Source of the DNA: Actinomyces naeslundii
GTDB lineage: Bacteria; Actinomycetota; Actinomycetes; Actinomycetales; Actinomycetaceae
Direction: 5' to 3'
Length of the DNA stretch: 64,000 nt
Assembly: GCF_001956585.1 (NCBI RefSeq)
Contig: NZ_MSRR01000010.1
Span: forward strand, 100,749-164,748
Positions 36,331 to 45,252 of the stretch are shown piece after piece; positions within the stretch are counted from its first letter, which is position 1, and every line of letters begins with the position of its first letter. The position numbers were made by a program, and so were the translations under genes. The notes beneath the pieces were generated by a model, which ran no database searches, had not been told where the DNA came from, and was given only the letters and a program-made list of their open reading frames with translations.

Positions 36331-37251
36331 ATGAGCGTTTTCCGCAAGCACGATGACGGCCCGGTCTCCACCGCCCTGGAGGCCCAGGGCCTGGCCTGGC
36401 TCGCCGAGGCGATGGCCGACGGCGGTGCACACGTGGTGCCGGTGACCAGTGGACCGGGCTGGCTGGAGGAGCCGCGGCTGACGACAACCAGCGTGACGCC
36501 GGCCGGGGCGGAGGCCTTCGGCCGGGCGCTGGCCGTCACCCACGCTGCGGGCGCCCCGGCCTTCGGGGCGGCGCCTCCCGGATGGGACTGCCGGGCGCAG
36601 ATGGGCCGATCGGACATCCGGCTGCAACCGCACGCAGCCGAGGAGGGCGAGCCGCGCCGCTGGGGCGAGTTCTACGCCGAGGACCGGATCCTGCCCTATC
36701 TGCAGCCCAGTCGGGACAACGGCTCGATCAGCGTCGGCGGGGCCCGCGTCATCGAGCGGCTGTGCGAGCGTCTGCGCGACGGCGACTTCGACACCGACCA
36801 GCCGGCCCTGGTACGCGCCGGTGCCCGCGAGCGCGGCGCGCGGGTCGCGGTGGCCCGCACGCACGGGGACCTGTGGTGCGGCAACGTCCTGTGGACTCCG
36901 GCCGACGAGGCCGCGCAGTGGGCGCCGCCGCGGGCGGGGCTCGGGCCGCAGGCGTCATCCTCCGGGGAGGCTCTCGCGGGAGGCTCGGCGAGCCGGGCCA
37001 CGGTGGTCGGAGTGCTCATCGATCCCATGGCGCAGGGCGCGCACGCCGAGACCGACCTGGCGGCCCTGGGTGTGTTCGGGCAGCGCTACCTGGACCGGAT
37101 CTACGCGGCCTACCACGAGGTCTCGCCGCTGGCGGCGGGCTGGCGCGAGCGGGTGGGTCTCCACTCATGGCACATCATCATGATTCATGCCTTCCTCTTC
37201 GGCGGCGGCTATGGCGGTGAGGCGGTCGCCGTGGCCCGCCAGTACCTGTGA
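36331..37251 (+). CDS. Fructosamine kinase family protein
   Basis: 306 residues. Family motifs: VVPVTSGPGWLEEPRL, RWGEFYAEDRILPYL, and the kinase catalytic motif THGDLWCGNVLW (His-Gly-Asp...Asn) with a metal-site Asp in LIDPMAQGAHAETDLA. Bacterial members phosphorylate glycated amines or ketosamines for deglycation. A Ser/Ala/Gly-rich insert (about 205-225) interrupts the fold before the DPM motif. It starts with an ATG that the family N-terminus supports. Confidence 0.9.
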   Translation: MSVFRKHDDGPVSTALEAQGLAWLAEAMADGGAHVVPVTSGPGWLEEPRLTTTSVTPAGAEAFGRALAVTHAAGAPAFGAAPPGWDCRAQMGRSDIRLQPHAAEEGEPRRWGEFYAEDRILPYLQPSRDNGSISVGGARVIERLCERLRDGDFDTDQPALVRAGARERGARVAVARTHGDLWCGNVLWTPADEAAQWAPPRAGLGPQASSSGEALAGGSASRATVVGVLIDPMAQGAHAETDLAALGVFGQRYLDRIYAAYHEVSPLAAGWRERVGLHSWHIIMIHAFLFGGGYGGEAVAVARQYL

Positions 37252-37277
37252 GTGGCGGCGCCCCGTAGGCTGGTCGG

Positions 37278-39644
37278 GTGAGACCTCGACGACGTCAACA
37301 GCGCCTGGTGCGCGCGGTCGTGTACGTCCTCGTGCTGCTGGTGATCATCGGCATGATCCTGACCATGGTGGGATCGGCACTGGCCGCCGCCGCGGTTCCA
37401 ACGGCGTCAGCGCCTGGCACCGCATCGTCCTCGCGTCCGGCACCGGTCGTCGTCCTGGGTACCAACAACCTCACCTGGGCGGATATCCAGGCCCGAGCCG
37501 CCCGTCACCGCGCAGGCGACCATGCCGACTCGGATCGTGTCGACTCGTCCGCCGCCCACCTACTGTCCTTCGCCTCGGCCAATGAGCCGATGAACCTGTC
37601 CGTGCGCACCCCGGCGGACCGCACCTGCTCTGCCGACGGCTGGCTCACCCTGGGCCGGGGCACGCGCGCAAGCGCCCTCAAACCGGCCGATTCCTGCGCC
37701 GGTCCCACCACCGCCGTCCCCGACGACACCCCCCTGGTACGGACGCTCGGGAATGACGTCTCGATCCAGACCGTCGGCCCCGAGACCCAGCTCGCCATGG
37801 GAGCACCGGGGAGCCCGCCGAGCCCATCCGTCTCCTTGGCACCCTCCCTGCCCGAGGCCCTGTCCGCCGGCGCCGACCTCACCATCGTCGACACCGCTCG
37901 GGACGCCTCCACCGACACCGACCGGATCACCGCCCTGGACGATGCCCTGCGCCAGGCCCAGGAGCAGGCGTCCCCCGGCACCCGCATCGTCATCGCCTCC
38001 CTGGCCGACGACGAGGACCCCGGCCCCCAGATGGCGGTCCTGCCCGCAGGCACAGCGAGCGCGCGCGGCACCTCCAGCGGGTTCGTCGTGGGGACCTCGA
38101 CGCACCGCCCCGGCCTGGCTCAGCTGACCGACCTCACCCCCACCCTCACCACCGCCCTGGCCGGCCGCAGCGCCCCGGCCTTCGACGGCCAGGCCCTGGA
38201 CCTGCCCGCCAGCAGCACGCTCACCCCGGCCAAGGGCGCCGCCGCGCCCGACGACGCCCGCATCTCTCAGCTCGCCGACGACGCCCTGCACGCCCGCGCC
38301 TCACAGCGCACCGTCATCCCGGCCAGCACCCTGCTCGTGGGGCTGGCCGTGACGCTCCTGGTCTGGGCGGCCATCGCGCTGCGCACCCCGGAGCCGGGGC
38401 GGCGCCCAGCGGTCCGGCGGCGGGTCACCTGGGCCGCCATCGGCCTCAGCGCCCTGCCGCCGGCGCTGCTGCTGGTCAACGCCGCCCCGTGGTGGCGCGT
38501 GGGGACCCGGGACGGCTACCCCTCGGCCTGGGCGCCGGTCTCCGCCTTAGCCGCAGCCGCGCTGGTCGCCGTCTGTGTCGTGGGCCTGGCCGCCGGGATC
38601 GCGATGCTGGTGCAGCGGCGGCGGGGAACCCGTGCCGGTCTCGTGGCCCTGCTGGTCACGGCGACGATCCCTCTGACCTGGCTGGTCGACGCAGCGGCGG
38701 GCGCGGACCTGGCCTTCAACAACCCGCTGGGCATGAACGCAGTGGTGGCGGGGCGCTTCTACGGGGTCTCGAACACGGCCTTCGCTCTGGCGGCCGGGGC
38801 GCTCGTCACCATCATCGCCGCCGCCTGGAATCGGCTGGGCCGTGGCCGCCGAACCGCACTGATTCTCACTTGTCTGCTGGGCGGCGCGGCCCTCATCGTT
38901 GACGGCGCCCCCCAGCTGGGAGCTGACGTGGGCGGGGCCCTGACCCTGGTGCCGACGTTGGCCCTCCTCGGCACGGGCCTGGCGGGCCTGCGCCTGAGCT
39001 GGCGGCGCTGGCTGGCCATCGGGACGACGACGCTCCTGGTGGTGGGAGGTTTCGCCGTCGTCGACCTGCTTCGACCTGGCGGCCCTACGCATCTGGGGCG
39101 CTTCGCCCGTCAGGTGGCGGACGGCTCCGCCGTGGGCGTGCTGGGACGCAAGGCGTACGCACTGGTCGGCCCCTTCATCACGAAGCCGGTCGCGGCGATA
39201 GCCCTGGCTTGCATGGTGGCCCTCGTGGCCGCAGCCCTGTGGTGGTTGCGGCGCCAGGTGCGGGCCTGGCGCGCCGGAACCAGCCCCTACGCCTGGCTCG
39301 CCCCCACCGCCCACGGGGACATTCTGCGCGTTGGGGAGCAGGAATCCGGTCCGCCAACGCACGGAACGCCCCCGTCCGCGCAATGGGTGACGACGGCGCT
39401 GAGGTCATTGGGGGTGCTGACGACCGTATCCGTCCTGGTCAACGACTCAGGCGTCACGATGGCGGGCTTCATCCTGGCGGTGGCCGCCCCGGCCCTGTTG
39501 GCGCTGGCACTGACCGGGAGCGATTCGGCGCGTCAGCCGTCGGCCGTCTCCGAGGCAGCAGCCGGCGAGCCATTGGCATCGTGCGGCTTCTCGTCGGACT
39601 CGACGTCGTCGTCGGACGCAGGAGGAAGCGGCACGGCGCGGTAG
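37278..39644 (+). CDS. Large multi-pass membrane protein with outer sulphatase-like domain
   Basis: 788 residues from GTG. A first membrane helix (about 12-38) leads to an outer domain of about 280 residues with an alkaline-phosphatase-fold flavour (VVVLGTNNLTWADI; VGTSTHRPG; ADLTIVDT). About nine more membrane helices follow (from about 355). Similar proteins are widespread in actinobacteria without a defined role. The last 40 residues are Ser/Ala/Gly-rich and overlap the convergent glycosyltransferase by 112 bases. A copy of the palindromic repeat lies inside the coding region. Confidence 0.7.
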   Translation: MRPRRRQQRLVRAVVYVLVLLVIIGMILTMVGSALAAAAVPTASAPGTASSSRPAPVVVLGTNNLTWADIQARAARHRAGDHADSDRVDSSAAHLLSFASANEPMNLSVRTPADRTCSADGWLTLGRGTRASALKPADSCAGPTTAVPDDTPLVRTLGNDVSIQTVGPETQLAMGAPGSPPSPSVSLAPSLPEALSAGADLTIVDTARDASTDTDRITALDDALRQAQEQASPGTRIVIASLADDEDPGPQMAVLPAGTASARGTSSGFVVGTSTHRPGLAQLTDLTPTLTTALAGRSAPAFDGQALDLPASSTLTPAKGAAAPDDARISQLADDALHARASQRTVIPASTLLVGLAVTLLVWAAIALRTPEPGRRPAVRRRVTWAAIGLSALPPALLLVNAAPWWRVGTRDGYPSAWAPVSALAAAALVAVCVVGLAAGIAMLVQRRRGTRAGLVALLVTATIPLTWLVDAAAGADLAFNNPLGMNAVVAGRFYGVSNTAFALAAGALVTIIAAAWNRLGRGRRTALILTCLLGGAALIVDGAPQLGADVGGALTLVPTLALLGTGLAGLRLSWRRWLAIGTTTLLVVGGFAVVDLLRPGGPTHLGRFARQVADGSAVGVLGRKAYALVGPFITKPVAAIALACMVALVAAALWWLRRQVRAWRAGTSPYAWLAPTAHGDILRVGEQESGPPTHGTPPSAQWVTTALRSLGVLTTVSVLVNDSGVTMAGFILAVAAPALLALALTGSDSARQPSAVSEAAAGEPLASCGFSSDSTSSSDAGGSGTAR
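39315..39355 (+). repeat. Interspersed palindromic repeat, copy 2 (in coding sequence)
   Basis: GGGGACATTCTGCGCGTTGG and then GGAGCAGGAATCCGGTCC match the central part of the other copies. Its place inside the membrane-protein gene is unlike the others, which are intergenic. The coding frame stays open across it. Confidence 0.55.
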
Positions 39645-40417
39645 GCGAAGAAGTGGTCCTGGGCGGCGGCGGCCTTCTCGAAGACGCTCCGCTGGACACG
39701 GTGGCGGCGCAGCTTGCGCCGGGTGATAGCCCGTAGAACGTCCTTGTACTGGGATGCCCGGTGCATCGTGCCGGCTCGGTCATTGCCGGTGACGCGGTGG
39801 GTGATGTCGCAGGGGACCTCGATGACGGCGAGCCCGGCCACGAGGACGTCGATCGTCAGGCCGACCTCGACCCCCCAGCCGTCGGCCAGGGGTACCGCCT
39901 TCTCGTAGGCCTCGCGGCTCAGACATCGCTGACCCGACAGCGGCGCCACCGGCAACCACCCGGTAGCCAGTGAGATGGCCCGCCTGGCGGCGCGCACGAC
40001 CCGGCCGCGCCCACCGGCCCCGGTCTGCTTGGGGGGAACCGCGATGGACATGTCGGCAACGCCGTCGACGACCGGGGGAACCAGCTCGGCGCAGGAGGCG
40101 GCCGAGTCCCCCAGGTCGGCGTCGACGAACAGCAGCAATCGGGCGGGCCCGTCGACATAGTCGCGCATCCCGACGACGGACGCCCCGGTCTCCATGGCGG
40201 AGGCCTTCCCACGCGAGACGGAGTGGCGCACCGTGACGGCGCCGGCGGCGCGGGCATGGTCCTGGGTCCCATCGGTCGAGCCGTCGTCGACGACGATGAC
40301 GAGGTCCACCCGTGGGATGGAGCGGCAGGCCCGAACAGTGGTGGCGATGCGCTCGGCCTCGTCCTTGGCGGGGATGACCACGGCAACGCGCTGGTCGGGG
40401 CGCTTGGTGGGACTCAC
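39533..40417 (-). CDS. Family 2 glycosyltransferase
   Basis: 294 residues from GTG at 40417. The nucleotide-sugar fold is clear: VVIPAKDEAERI, VDDGSTDGT, LLFVDADLGD (the DxD) and QRCLSREA, with a catalytic-type ED/acidic region around WGVEVGLTIDV. It resembles glucosyl-3-phosphoglycerate synthases and dolichol-phosphate mannosyltransferase-like enzymes. The C-terminal ~30 residues are acidic and low-complexity and overlap the convergent neighbour. Confidence 0.85.
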   Translation of the reverse strand: MSPTKRPDQRVAVVIPAKDEAERIATTVRACRSIPRVDLVIVVDDGSTDGTQDHARAAGAVTVRHSVSRGKASAMETGASVVGMRDYVDGPARLLLFVDADLGDSAASCAELVPPVVDGVADMSIAVPPKQTGAGGRGRVVRAARRAISLATGWLPVAPLSGQRCLSREAYEKAVPLADGWGVEVGLTIDVLVAGLAVIEVPCDITHRVTGNDRAGTMHRASQYKDVLRAITRRKLRRHRVQRSVFEKAAAAQDHFFAYRAVPLPPASDDDVESDEKPHDANGSPAAASETADG

Positions 40418-41051
40418 ACCACCAGGGTATCCAGACTCACGGCCTCTGGCCGACTCCTGAGCGGCCGGTTGTCGGGCAACAATTTTGTGATGCCTGTCAA
40501 GTTCGCTGATTTTGCACGATTTAGTGCGAGCTCTCGAGGCGTCCGCCCACCGGACCCGCGTCGGCAGCGGCCCACGTGCCTCCCTCACCTCCAGACGCGA
40601 CACGCCGAGAGCCTGTGGACGCAGGCGAGGCACATCCCCTCACTCAGGCCTTCTTCAGTGATTTTGTGACAAACCTTCATCATGGGACAACGGTCCCCGG
40701 AGAAACCAACAAATCTTGCTGCAAAGCAGCACACTCCCTGATTGAAGCGCTAGAGTTTCCTGTTTCGGCATGTCATCCCCCTTTTCGTGGCACAGTGAGG
40801 GCATGGAGCCCGTCAACGGCGCCGGGTTCCTCCGACGCATCACGCGTCTTTCCGTGTGCCGGGGCGACGTCCCCCTGCCGCCCCGGCACGCCTTGGCCTC
40901 CGCACGCCCCGTCAGCGCTGCTGCGCGTCTGCGCGTCTCAGCCACAGGCGTTCGTGCAGGTGGCAGCACTCTTGTTCCCGGCCGGGTCCTGGTTCCCGAG
41001 TCCGGGCAGCGAGCACGTCCCGGCCAGAGCGGCAGCCCCTGAGAAGCCCGA
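40418..41051. other. 634-bp intergenic region, GT2 promoter side
   Basis: It lies upstream of the glycosyltransferase and downstream of the DUF885 gene. The first 330 bases are AT-richer, with repeated ATTTTGTGA (about 40492 and 40661). A GC hairpin at 40858-40887 has arms GCCGGGGCG and CGCCCCGGC. A 90-codon + frame at 40770-41042 lacks any recognisable feature, so no gene is called. Confidence 0.5.
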
Positions 41052-41076
41052 GGCCCGGCCGACGAACGACCGGGCC
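41052..41076 (-). terminator. Hairpin after the DUF885 gene
   Basis: GGCCCGG (41052-41058) and CCGGGCC (41070-41076) form a 7-bp GC stem about 30 bases past the stop. There is no T-tract, so it is a weak call. Confidence 0.45.
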
Positions 41077-41105
41077 CCGCATCCCCTCTGCGTCCTCCGT
41101 GCACG

Positions 41106-43130
41106 TCAGTGCAAGGCGCTTGCGAGCAGATCGAGCCCCACGCTGCCCAGGTCGATGCCCCGGTTGTGGAATGCCCGCAGATCCAGCTCACCACCCTCGG
41201 CACGGGCCTGCGCCTGGGCGCTGTGCCGGCCGGCCTGCCAGACCCGCTCGCCGACCGCGTAGGCCAGCGGCTGGGCCGGCCACCCCAGATGCCTCGAGAC
41301 CTCGAAGCGCAGGCGCCCCTCGGAGATCACGGTGTGGTGGCGCAGCACGGCGGTCACGGTGGCTCGGTTCCACTCCCGGCTCGCACCGGGAAGAACCGCG
41401 ACGTCGTCGGGCACGGGCAGCCGGGAGTGCACGCCCAGATCCACCAGTACCCGGGCCAGGCGCCAGCGGCGTGCTGCCAGGCGGCCAAAGCGGTCCTCAG
41501 GAGTGGGCATGAGCCCGAGTTCGTCGGCGAGGGACTCGGCGTACAGGCCCCAGCCCTCGTCACAGCCGGGCACAGAGCCCAGGTAGCGCTGCCAGGCGGT
41601 CAGCCGGGTGCTGGTGGCGTGCGCGCCGACATGGACGTGGTGCCCGGGGACCGACTCGTGCAGGACCGTGGTCCGCTCCATCCATGGCCACACGAGCCGT
41701 TCGCCGTCGGACAGCGACCGCAGGACCATGCCGGGCCGTCGCTCCCCACCGGTTCCGCGCGGCTCCTCGTAGTGGACCGCACCGGCTCCGGGCTCACCCA
41801 GGCGCACCCACGGACGGCCCAGGCCGTCGGGAGGATCAAGGACCCGACCGACGACGGCGTCCCAGGCCTCATCGGCCACCTCCTGCGCCCAGGTTGCGTA
41901 GTCCCCGGGGCTCAGGGCGCGAGTCGGGTCGGCGCGCAGGTGCCGGTTGAGGTCATCGGCGTCAGCACCGGGGCCGAGGATGTCGACGGCAATAGCGTCC
42001 TGCTCGGCGATGACCCGCTCCAGCTCCCCGGTGGCCCAGGTGTAGGTCTCCTCGGGGTCCACCCGGGTCCCGAGGATGCGTCGCATCCACAGCGCGTGGC
42101 GCTGCGGACCGATGCCCTCGGCCTGCGGCGCACGCGGTGAGAACGTGGTACGCAGGTGCGAGGCGAAGTCCAGGGCGGCGCGGCGGGCGGCGACGTCGGC
42201 CTCCTGCAGCTGGACGTGCAGGGTGGCCGGCAGGTCCTCGGGCAGGGCCCGGGTGCGACGGCTGGCGAGGTCGCGCGCCTGTCCGGCAACGACGTCGACC
42301 TGGCTGCGCGGCGCGATGGCGCCGGCCTCGGCGGAGGCGGCCAAGGAGGCGGCCAGCCCCTCCAGGGCCGCAGGCAGCGCCTCGAGCCGGGTGCGGTGCA
42401 GGTCCCAGGCGTCCTCCCACTTGGCCTCAGCCTCAGCGAGATCAGCCTCCTCGGAGCCGACGCGGTCAGGGGCCTCGGGGGGCCGGTGCAGCTGGCGGGC
42501 GATCCGCTGGAAGGGCGATGAGAGGAACCCGAGGTTCCCGCCCTCCTCCCCGGCGGAGATGAACTGGATGGAGGTCTCCAGGCGCTCCAGGAGGTGGCGG
42601 CGCAAGAGCTCGTCGGGGCCAGTGGAACGATCGACAGCAGCCACGCGGTGGCGCAGGGAGCGCTCGGCGTTGAGACGCTCGGCCAGGCCCGCAGGCGAGT
42701 AGTCGGGCAGAATGGCCCCGCCAGGCATGCCGGTACGGGCGGCCGCCTCGGGATCGTAGGAGCACAGGAGCAGGGCGTACTCATCGGCCAGATCACGTAG
42801 AACAACGCCGGCAGCGGCGGTCTCCGAGGGCGAGTGCACAGAGGAGCGAGAGGCGGCATGGGCGGAGGTATGCGCGGCGGGGGCCGTGGAGGCCGCCGCC
42901 TCCACCTCGCGCACGCTCACGGGAGTACCGGAGGCGCTGACGGGATGCCAGGTTCCCGAGTTCGGGTGCTGCGGATAGACCGGTGGACGGTCGGGAGGTC
43001 CGGTGCTCACCGGGCTGGAGACCGGCGCAGGGGTGATGTCAGCCGTCCCGGTCCGGGTGTCCTGCTCATGAGAATCGGCGGAGGGAACGGTTGTGTCGAT
43101 GTGGTGTCGGTTCACGGGGTCGGTAGTCAT
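41106..43130 (-). CDS. DUF885-family metallopeptidase-like protein
   Basis: 674 residues. About 100 low-complexity N-terminal residues precede an all-helical domain. A zinc-type motif LHESVPGHHVHVGAHA matches the HExxxPGHH pattern of the family, and EGWGLYAESLADELG follows as in DUF885 proteins. The C-terminus includes RFEVSRHLGWPAQPLAYAVG. This family is distantly related to thermolysin-like peptidases; the substrate is unknown. The N-terminal extension may mean that the real start is an internal codon. Confidence 0.87.
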   Translation of the reverse strand: MTTDPVNRHHIDTTVPSADSHEQDTRTGTADITPAPVSSPVSTGPPDRPPVYPQHPNSGTWHPVSASGTPVSVREVEAAASTAPAAHTSAHAASRSSVHSPSETAAAGVVLRDLADEYALLLCSYDPEAAARTGMPGGAILPDYSPAGLAERLNAERSLRHRVAAVDRSTGPDELLRRHLLERLETSIQFISAGEEGGNLGFLSSPFQRIARQLHRPPEAPDRVGSEEADLAEAEAKWEDAWDLHRTRLEALPAALEGLAASLAASAEAGAIAPRSQVDVVAGQARDLASRRTRALPEDLPATLHVQLQEADVAARRAALDFASHLRTTFSPRAPQAEGIGPQRHALWMRRILGTRVDPEETYTWATGELERVIAEQDAIAVDILGPGADADDLNRHLRADPTRALSPGDYATWAQEVADEAWDAVVGRVLDPPDGLGRPWVRLGEPGAGAVHYEEPRGTGGERRPGMVLRSLSDGERLVWPWMERTTVLHESVPGHHVHVGAHATSTRLTAWQRYLGSVPGCDEGWGLYAESLADELGLMPTPEDRFGRLAARRWRLARVLVDLGVHSRLPVPDDVAVLPGASREWNRATVTAVLRHHTVISEGRLRFEVSRHLGWPAQPLAYAVGERVWQAGRHSAQAQARAEGGELDLRAFHNRGIDLGSVGLDLLASALH

Positions 43131-44047
43131 GACAAACAGGCCTTTCGCTTCACTCGCCGCATGGCGGGCGGGCCCGGCGGCGACGCTGCCGTTTCACCAG
43201 GGTGCCAGGAACCAGAACAAAGGTCCATAGGCGTCGCGGATCTAACGGCGAACAAGATTGCATGAGTGGGGGTGGCCCCGGCCTACCCGAGGGCGGCGGG
43301 CGCCGTTGGGAACTGACGCTGATCTGGAGTCCGACTGACGAGACTCAACGACGAGCCCGAGCGGATCCCCCGGCAGCAAATGTGGAGAGCAGGAGCCCTC
43401 CGGCCGGCCAGACACCCGAAGGCGTCGGCAGATGGTCAGCAGGTGATTCAGATGATCACCGAGTAGCGGTCGAGGGGCATCGATGGCGCCAGCTGACCTG
43501 CCGGCAGGAGCGCAGAAGGCTGATGCGCATCAGCATCGACCGCGGTGCGGAGCCGCAAGCGGTGCGCGTCATCAGTGCTCCCTTCGTACCGGACAGACCG
43601 GGATGGCCCGGCCAGGCGTTCGTCGTTCTGTGATGGACTTGAGATGATTCAAGGTCGCTGCGCCAGCAGTGTCAAGGTCCTGACCCCCGAGGTTCACCCA
43701 TACCGATATCCGCGCAGGTCAGAAGCACTCTCGGAAGCTCGCCGACGTCGTTGCGCTACCGCGGTTGGTAACGTTAACAAGAGGTTCACCCACCCTCTGA
43801 GCGCCACCCCTCAGATCCCGCACCGACCACATGCTGGTCGTTCAGGGTTGACAGCGACAGTCGGACCGTGGCGCCTCATGACTTCTAGGGGTTTCTGTCA
43901 TGACACCTGCAACGCAGATGGGCAGCCCGACTGGGCGCCGGGGCTGCGTGAGCACGTCGCCGAAGGGGTACGCCCATTGCCACTGTCTCGGGAGTCAAAG
44001 ACCCCGACCTGCTGGCACCCCGACACCCCCGATATCTCAGCCCCACC
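43131..44047. other. 917-bp region without a supported gene
   Basis: No frame has both a ribosome-binding site and protein-like composition. A 124-codon frame from 43262 reads Arg/Pro/Gly-rich. A near-palindrome TTGGTAACGTTAACAA lies near 43773-43788 and shares GTTAAC with the TetR operator 280 bases on. Degenerate coding sequence may be present but was not identified. Confidence 0.5.
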
Positions 44048-44080
44048 TTGACAGATAGGTTAACTGAGTTAACCTATCTA
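44048..44080 (+). promoter_or_regulatory. Promoter and TetR operator
   Basis: TTGACA (44048-44053) is a perfect -35 box. A perfect palindrome follows at 44054-44078: GATAGGTTAAC, TGA, GTTAACCTATC. A -10-like CCTATCT overlaps its right arm, which puts the transcript start close to the GTG at 44083, so the message may be leaderless. The regulator encoded next should repress its own operon here. Confidence 0.82.
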
Positions 44081-44082
44081 GT

Positions 44083-44643
44083 GTGAAGATAGACCGGCGC
44101 AGCACGGACACCCGTCAGCGACTCATCGACACCACCCTGGACCTCATCGAGACCCACGGCTGGAGCGAGGTGACGCTGGGCGGTGTGGCACGTGCCTGTC
44201 AGGTGACCACGCCCGCCTGCTACAAGCACTTCCCGTCCAAGACCAGCCTCTTCGAGGCTGCGGCGCGCCAGCTGTCCACCTCGCTGGGCGAGCGCGCCGT
44301 CCTCCTGATCCAGGAAGATCCGATCGAGTCGCTCGTCGGCATCGGCTCCCTCCTGGTGGACCTGGCCGCCGAGCACCCGCGACTCTTCGAGTTCAATCAG
44401 GTCAGCCCCGCGGCCATCGCCGCGCTCGACCGCCCGGAGGAGCACCCGCTGCTGGCACTGACCCATGGCGAGGCGGAGCGCCTGGCCGCGCAGCGAGGAA
44501 CCGAGCCGGAACCGCTTCACCTCCTGGTGTGGTCCTGCCTTCAGGGCTACACCCAGCTCATCGCCGCCGGCGCCACCGACGCTGACGCCACCTTCATCCG
44601 CGCAGCCCTGCGCGCCATCGTCACGATTGGAGACAACTCATGA
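44083..44643 (+). CDS. TetR-family repressor
   Basis: 186 residues from GTG. The N-terminal helix-turn-helix is typical: TRQRLIDTTLDLIETHGWSE, VTLGGVARACQVTTPACYKH and FPSKTSLFEAAAR. The C-terminal ligand domain is ordinary in length. It probably senses an electrophile or quinone-like compound handled by the next gene (inference). Its stop overlaps the oxidoreductase start (ATGA at 44640-44643). The operator described above lies directly upstream. Confidence 0.92.
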   Translation: MKIDRRSTDTRQRLIDTTLDLIETHGWSEVTLGGVARACQVTTPACYKHFPSKTSLFEAAARQLSTSLGERAVLLIQEDPIESLVGIGSLLVDLAAEHPRLFEFNQVSPAAIAALDRPEEHPLLALTHGEAERLAAQRGTEPEPLHLLVWSCLQGYTQLIAAGATDADATFIRAALRAIVTIGDNS

Positions 44644-45251
44644 CCGCCAAGAACACCCTCAAGACAACGGGCGACCGCACCCTCATCGTCTACGCCCACC
44701 CCTACGACGGCTCCTTCAACCACGCCGTGCTCGAGGCCGCCACCTCCGCCCTGGACAAGGCCGGCCGGCCCTACGACGTCGTCGACCTCTACGCCGATGG
44801 CTTCGACCCGCGCTACACCGCCGAGGAGCTGGCCCTGTTCAGCGAGGGCGGCACGCTGGACCCGCTGGTGAGCCACTACCAGAAGCTCATCGAAGGAGCC
44901 TCGCGCATTATCTTCATCTGCCCGATCTGGTGGAGTGACGTTCCCGCCATCGTCAAGGGCTTCGTGGACAAGATCATGAAGCAGCGCTGGGCGTACCACG
45001 CGACGTCCTCGGGGGTGAAGGGCCACCTCGGCCACATCCAGCAGGTCCTGGTGCTCACCACCTCGACCTCCCCCACCTGGTACCTGCGCCGGTTCTGCGG
45101 CAACTACGTCGGCTCGGTGTTCCTGGGCGCCGCCCTCAAGCAGCTGGGCATGCACGGACGGTCGTGGGTCAACTTCGGCAAGGTGGGCAAGGCCGGCCGA
45201 GGCCAGCACAAGAAGCACCTCAAGCGCGTGGCCCGCCTCGCAGTGAGGTGA
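44640..45251 (+). CDS. NAD(P)H:quinone oxidoreductase-like flavoprotein (MdaB/KefF type)
   Basis: 203 residues, flavodoxin-like. Features: IVYAHPYDGSFNHAV (FMN/FAD phosphate loop), then IIFICPIWWSDVPAIVKGFVD (typical PxWW motif of NQO1-like enzymes) and HLGHIQQVLVLTTSTSP. It probably reduces quinones or electrophiles by two electrons. It is coupled to the TetR gene and likely induced when that repressor releases DNA. Confidence 0.9.
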   Translation: MTAKNTLKTTGDRTLIVYAHPYDGSFNHAVLEAATSALDKAGRPYDVVDLYADGFDPRYTAEELALFSEGGTLDPLVSHYQKLIEGASRIIFICPIWWSDVPAIVKGFVDKIMKQRWAYHATSSGVKGHLGHIQQVLVLTTSTSPTWYLRRFCGNYVGSVFLGAALKQLGMHGRSWVNFGKVGKAGRGQHKKHLKRVARLAVR

Positions 45252-45252
45252 C

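Noticed and set aside
40770-41042. A 90-codon + frame that might be a leader or small protein
   Set aside because: No ribosome-binding site of quality, Arg/Pro/Ser bias, and no downstream gene on the + strand to control.
43202-43633. Frame of about 124-143 codons in the gene-free stretch
   Set aside because: Arg/Pro/Gly-rich and no ribosome-binding site; likely a chance open frame.
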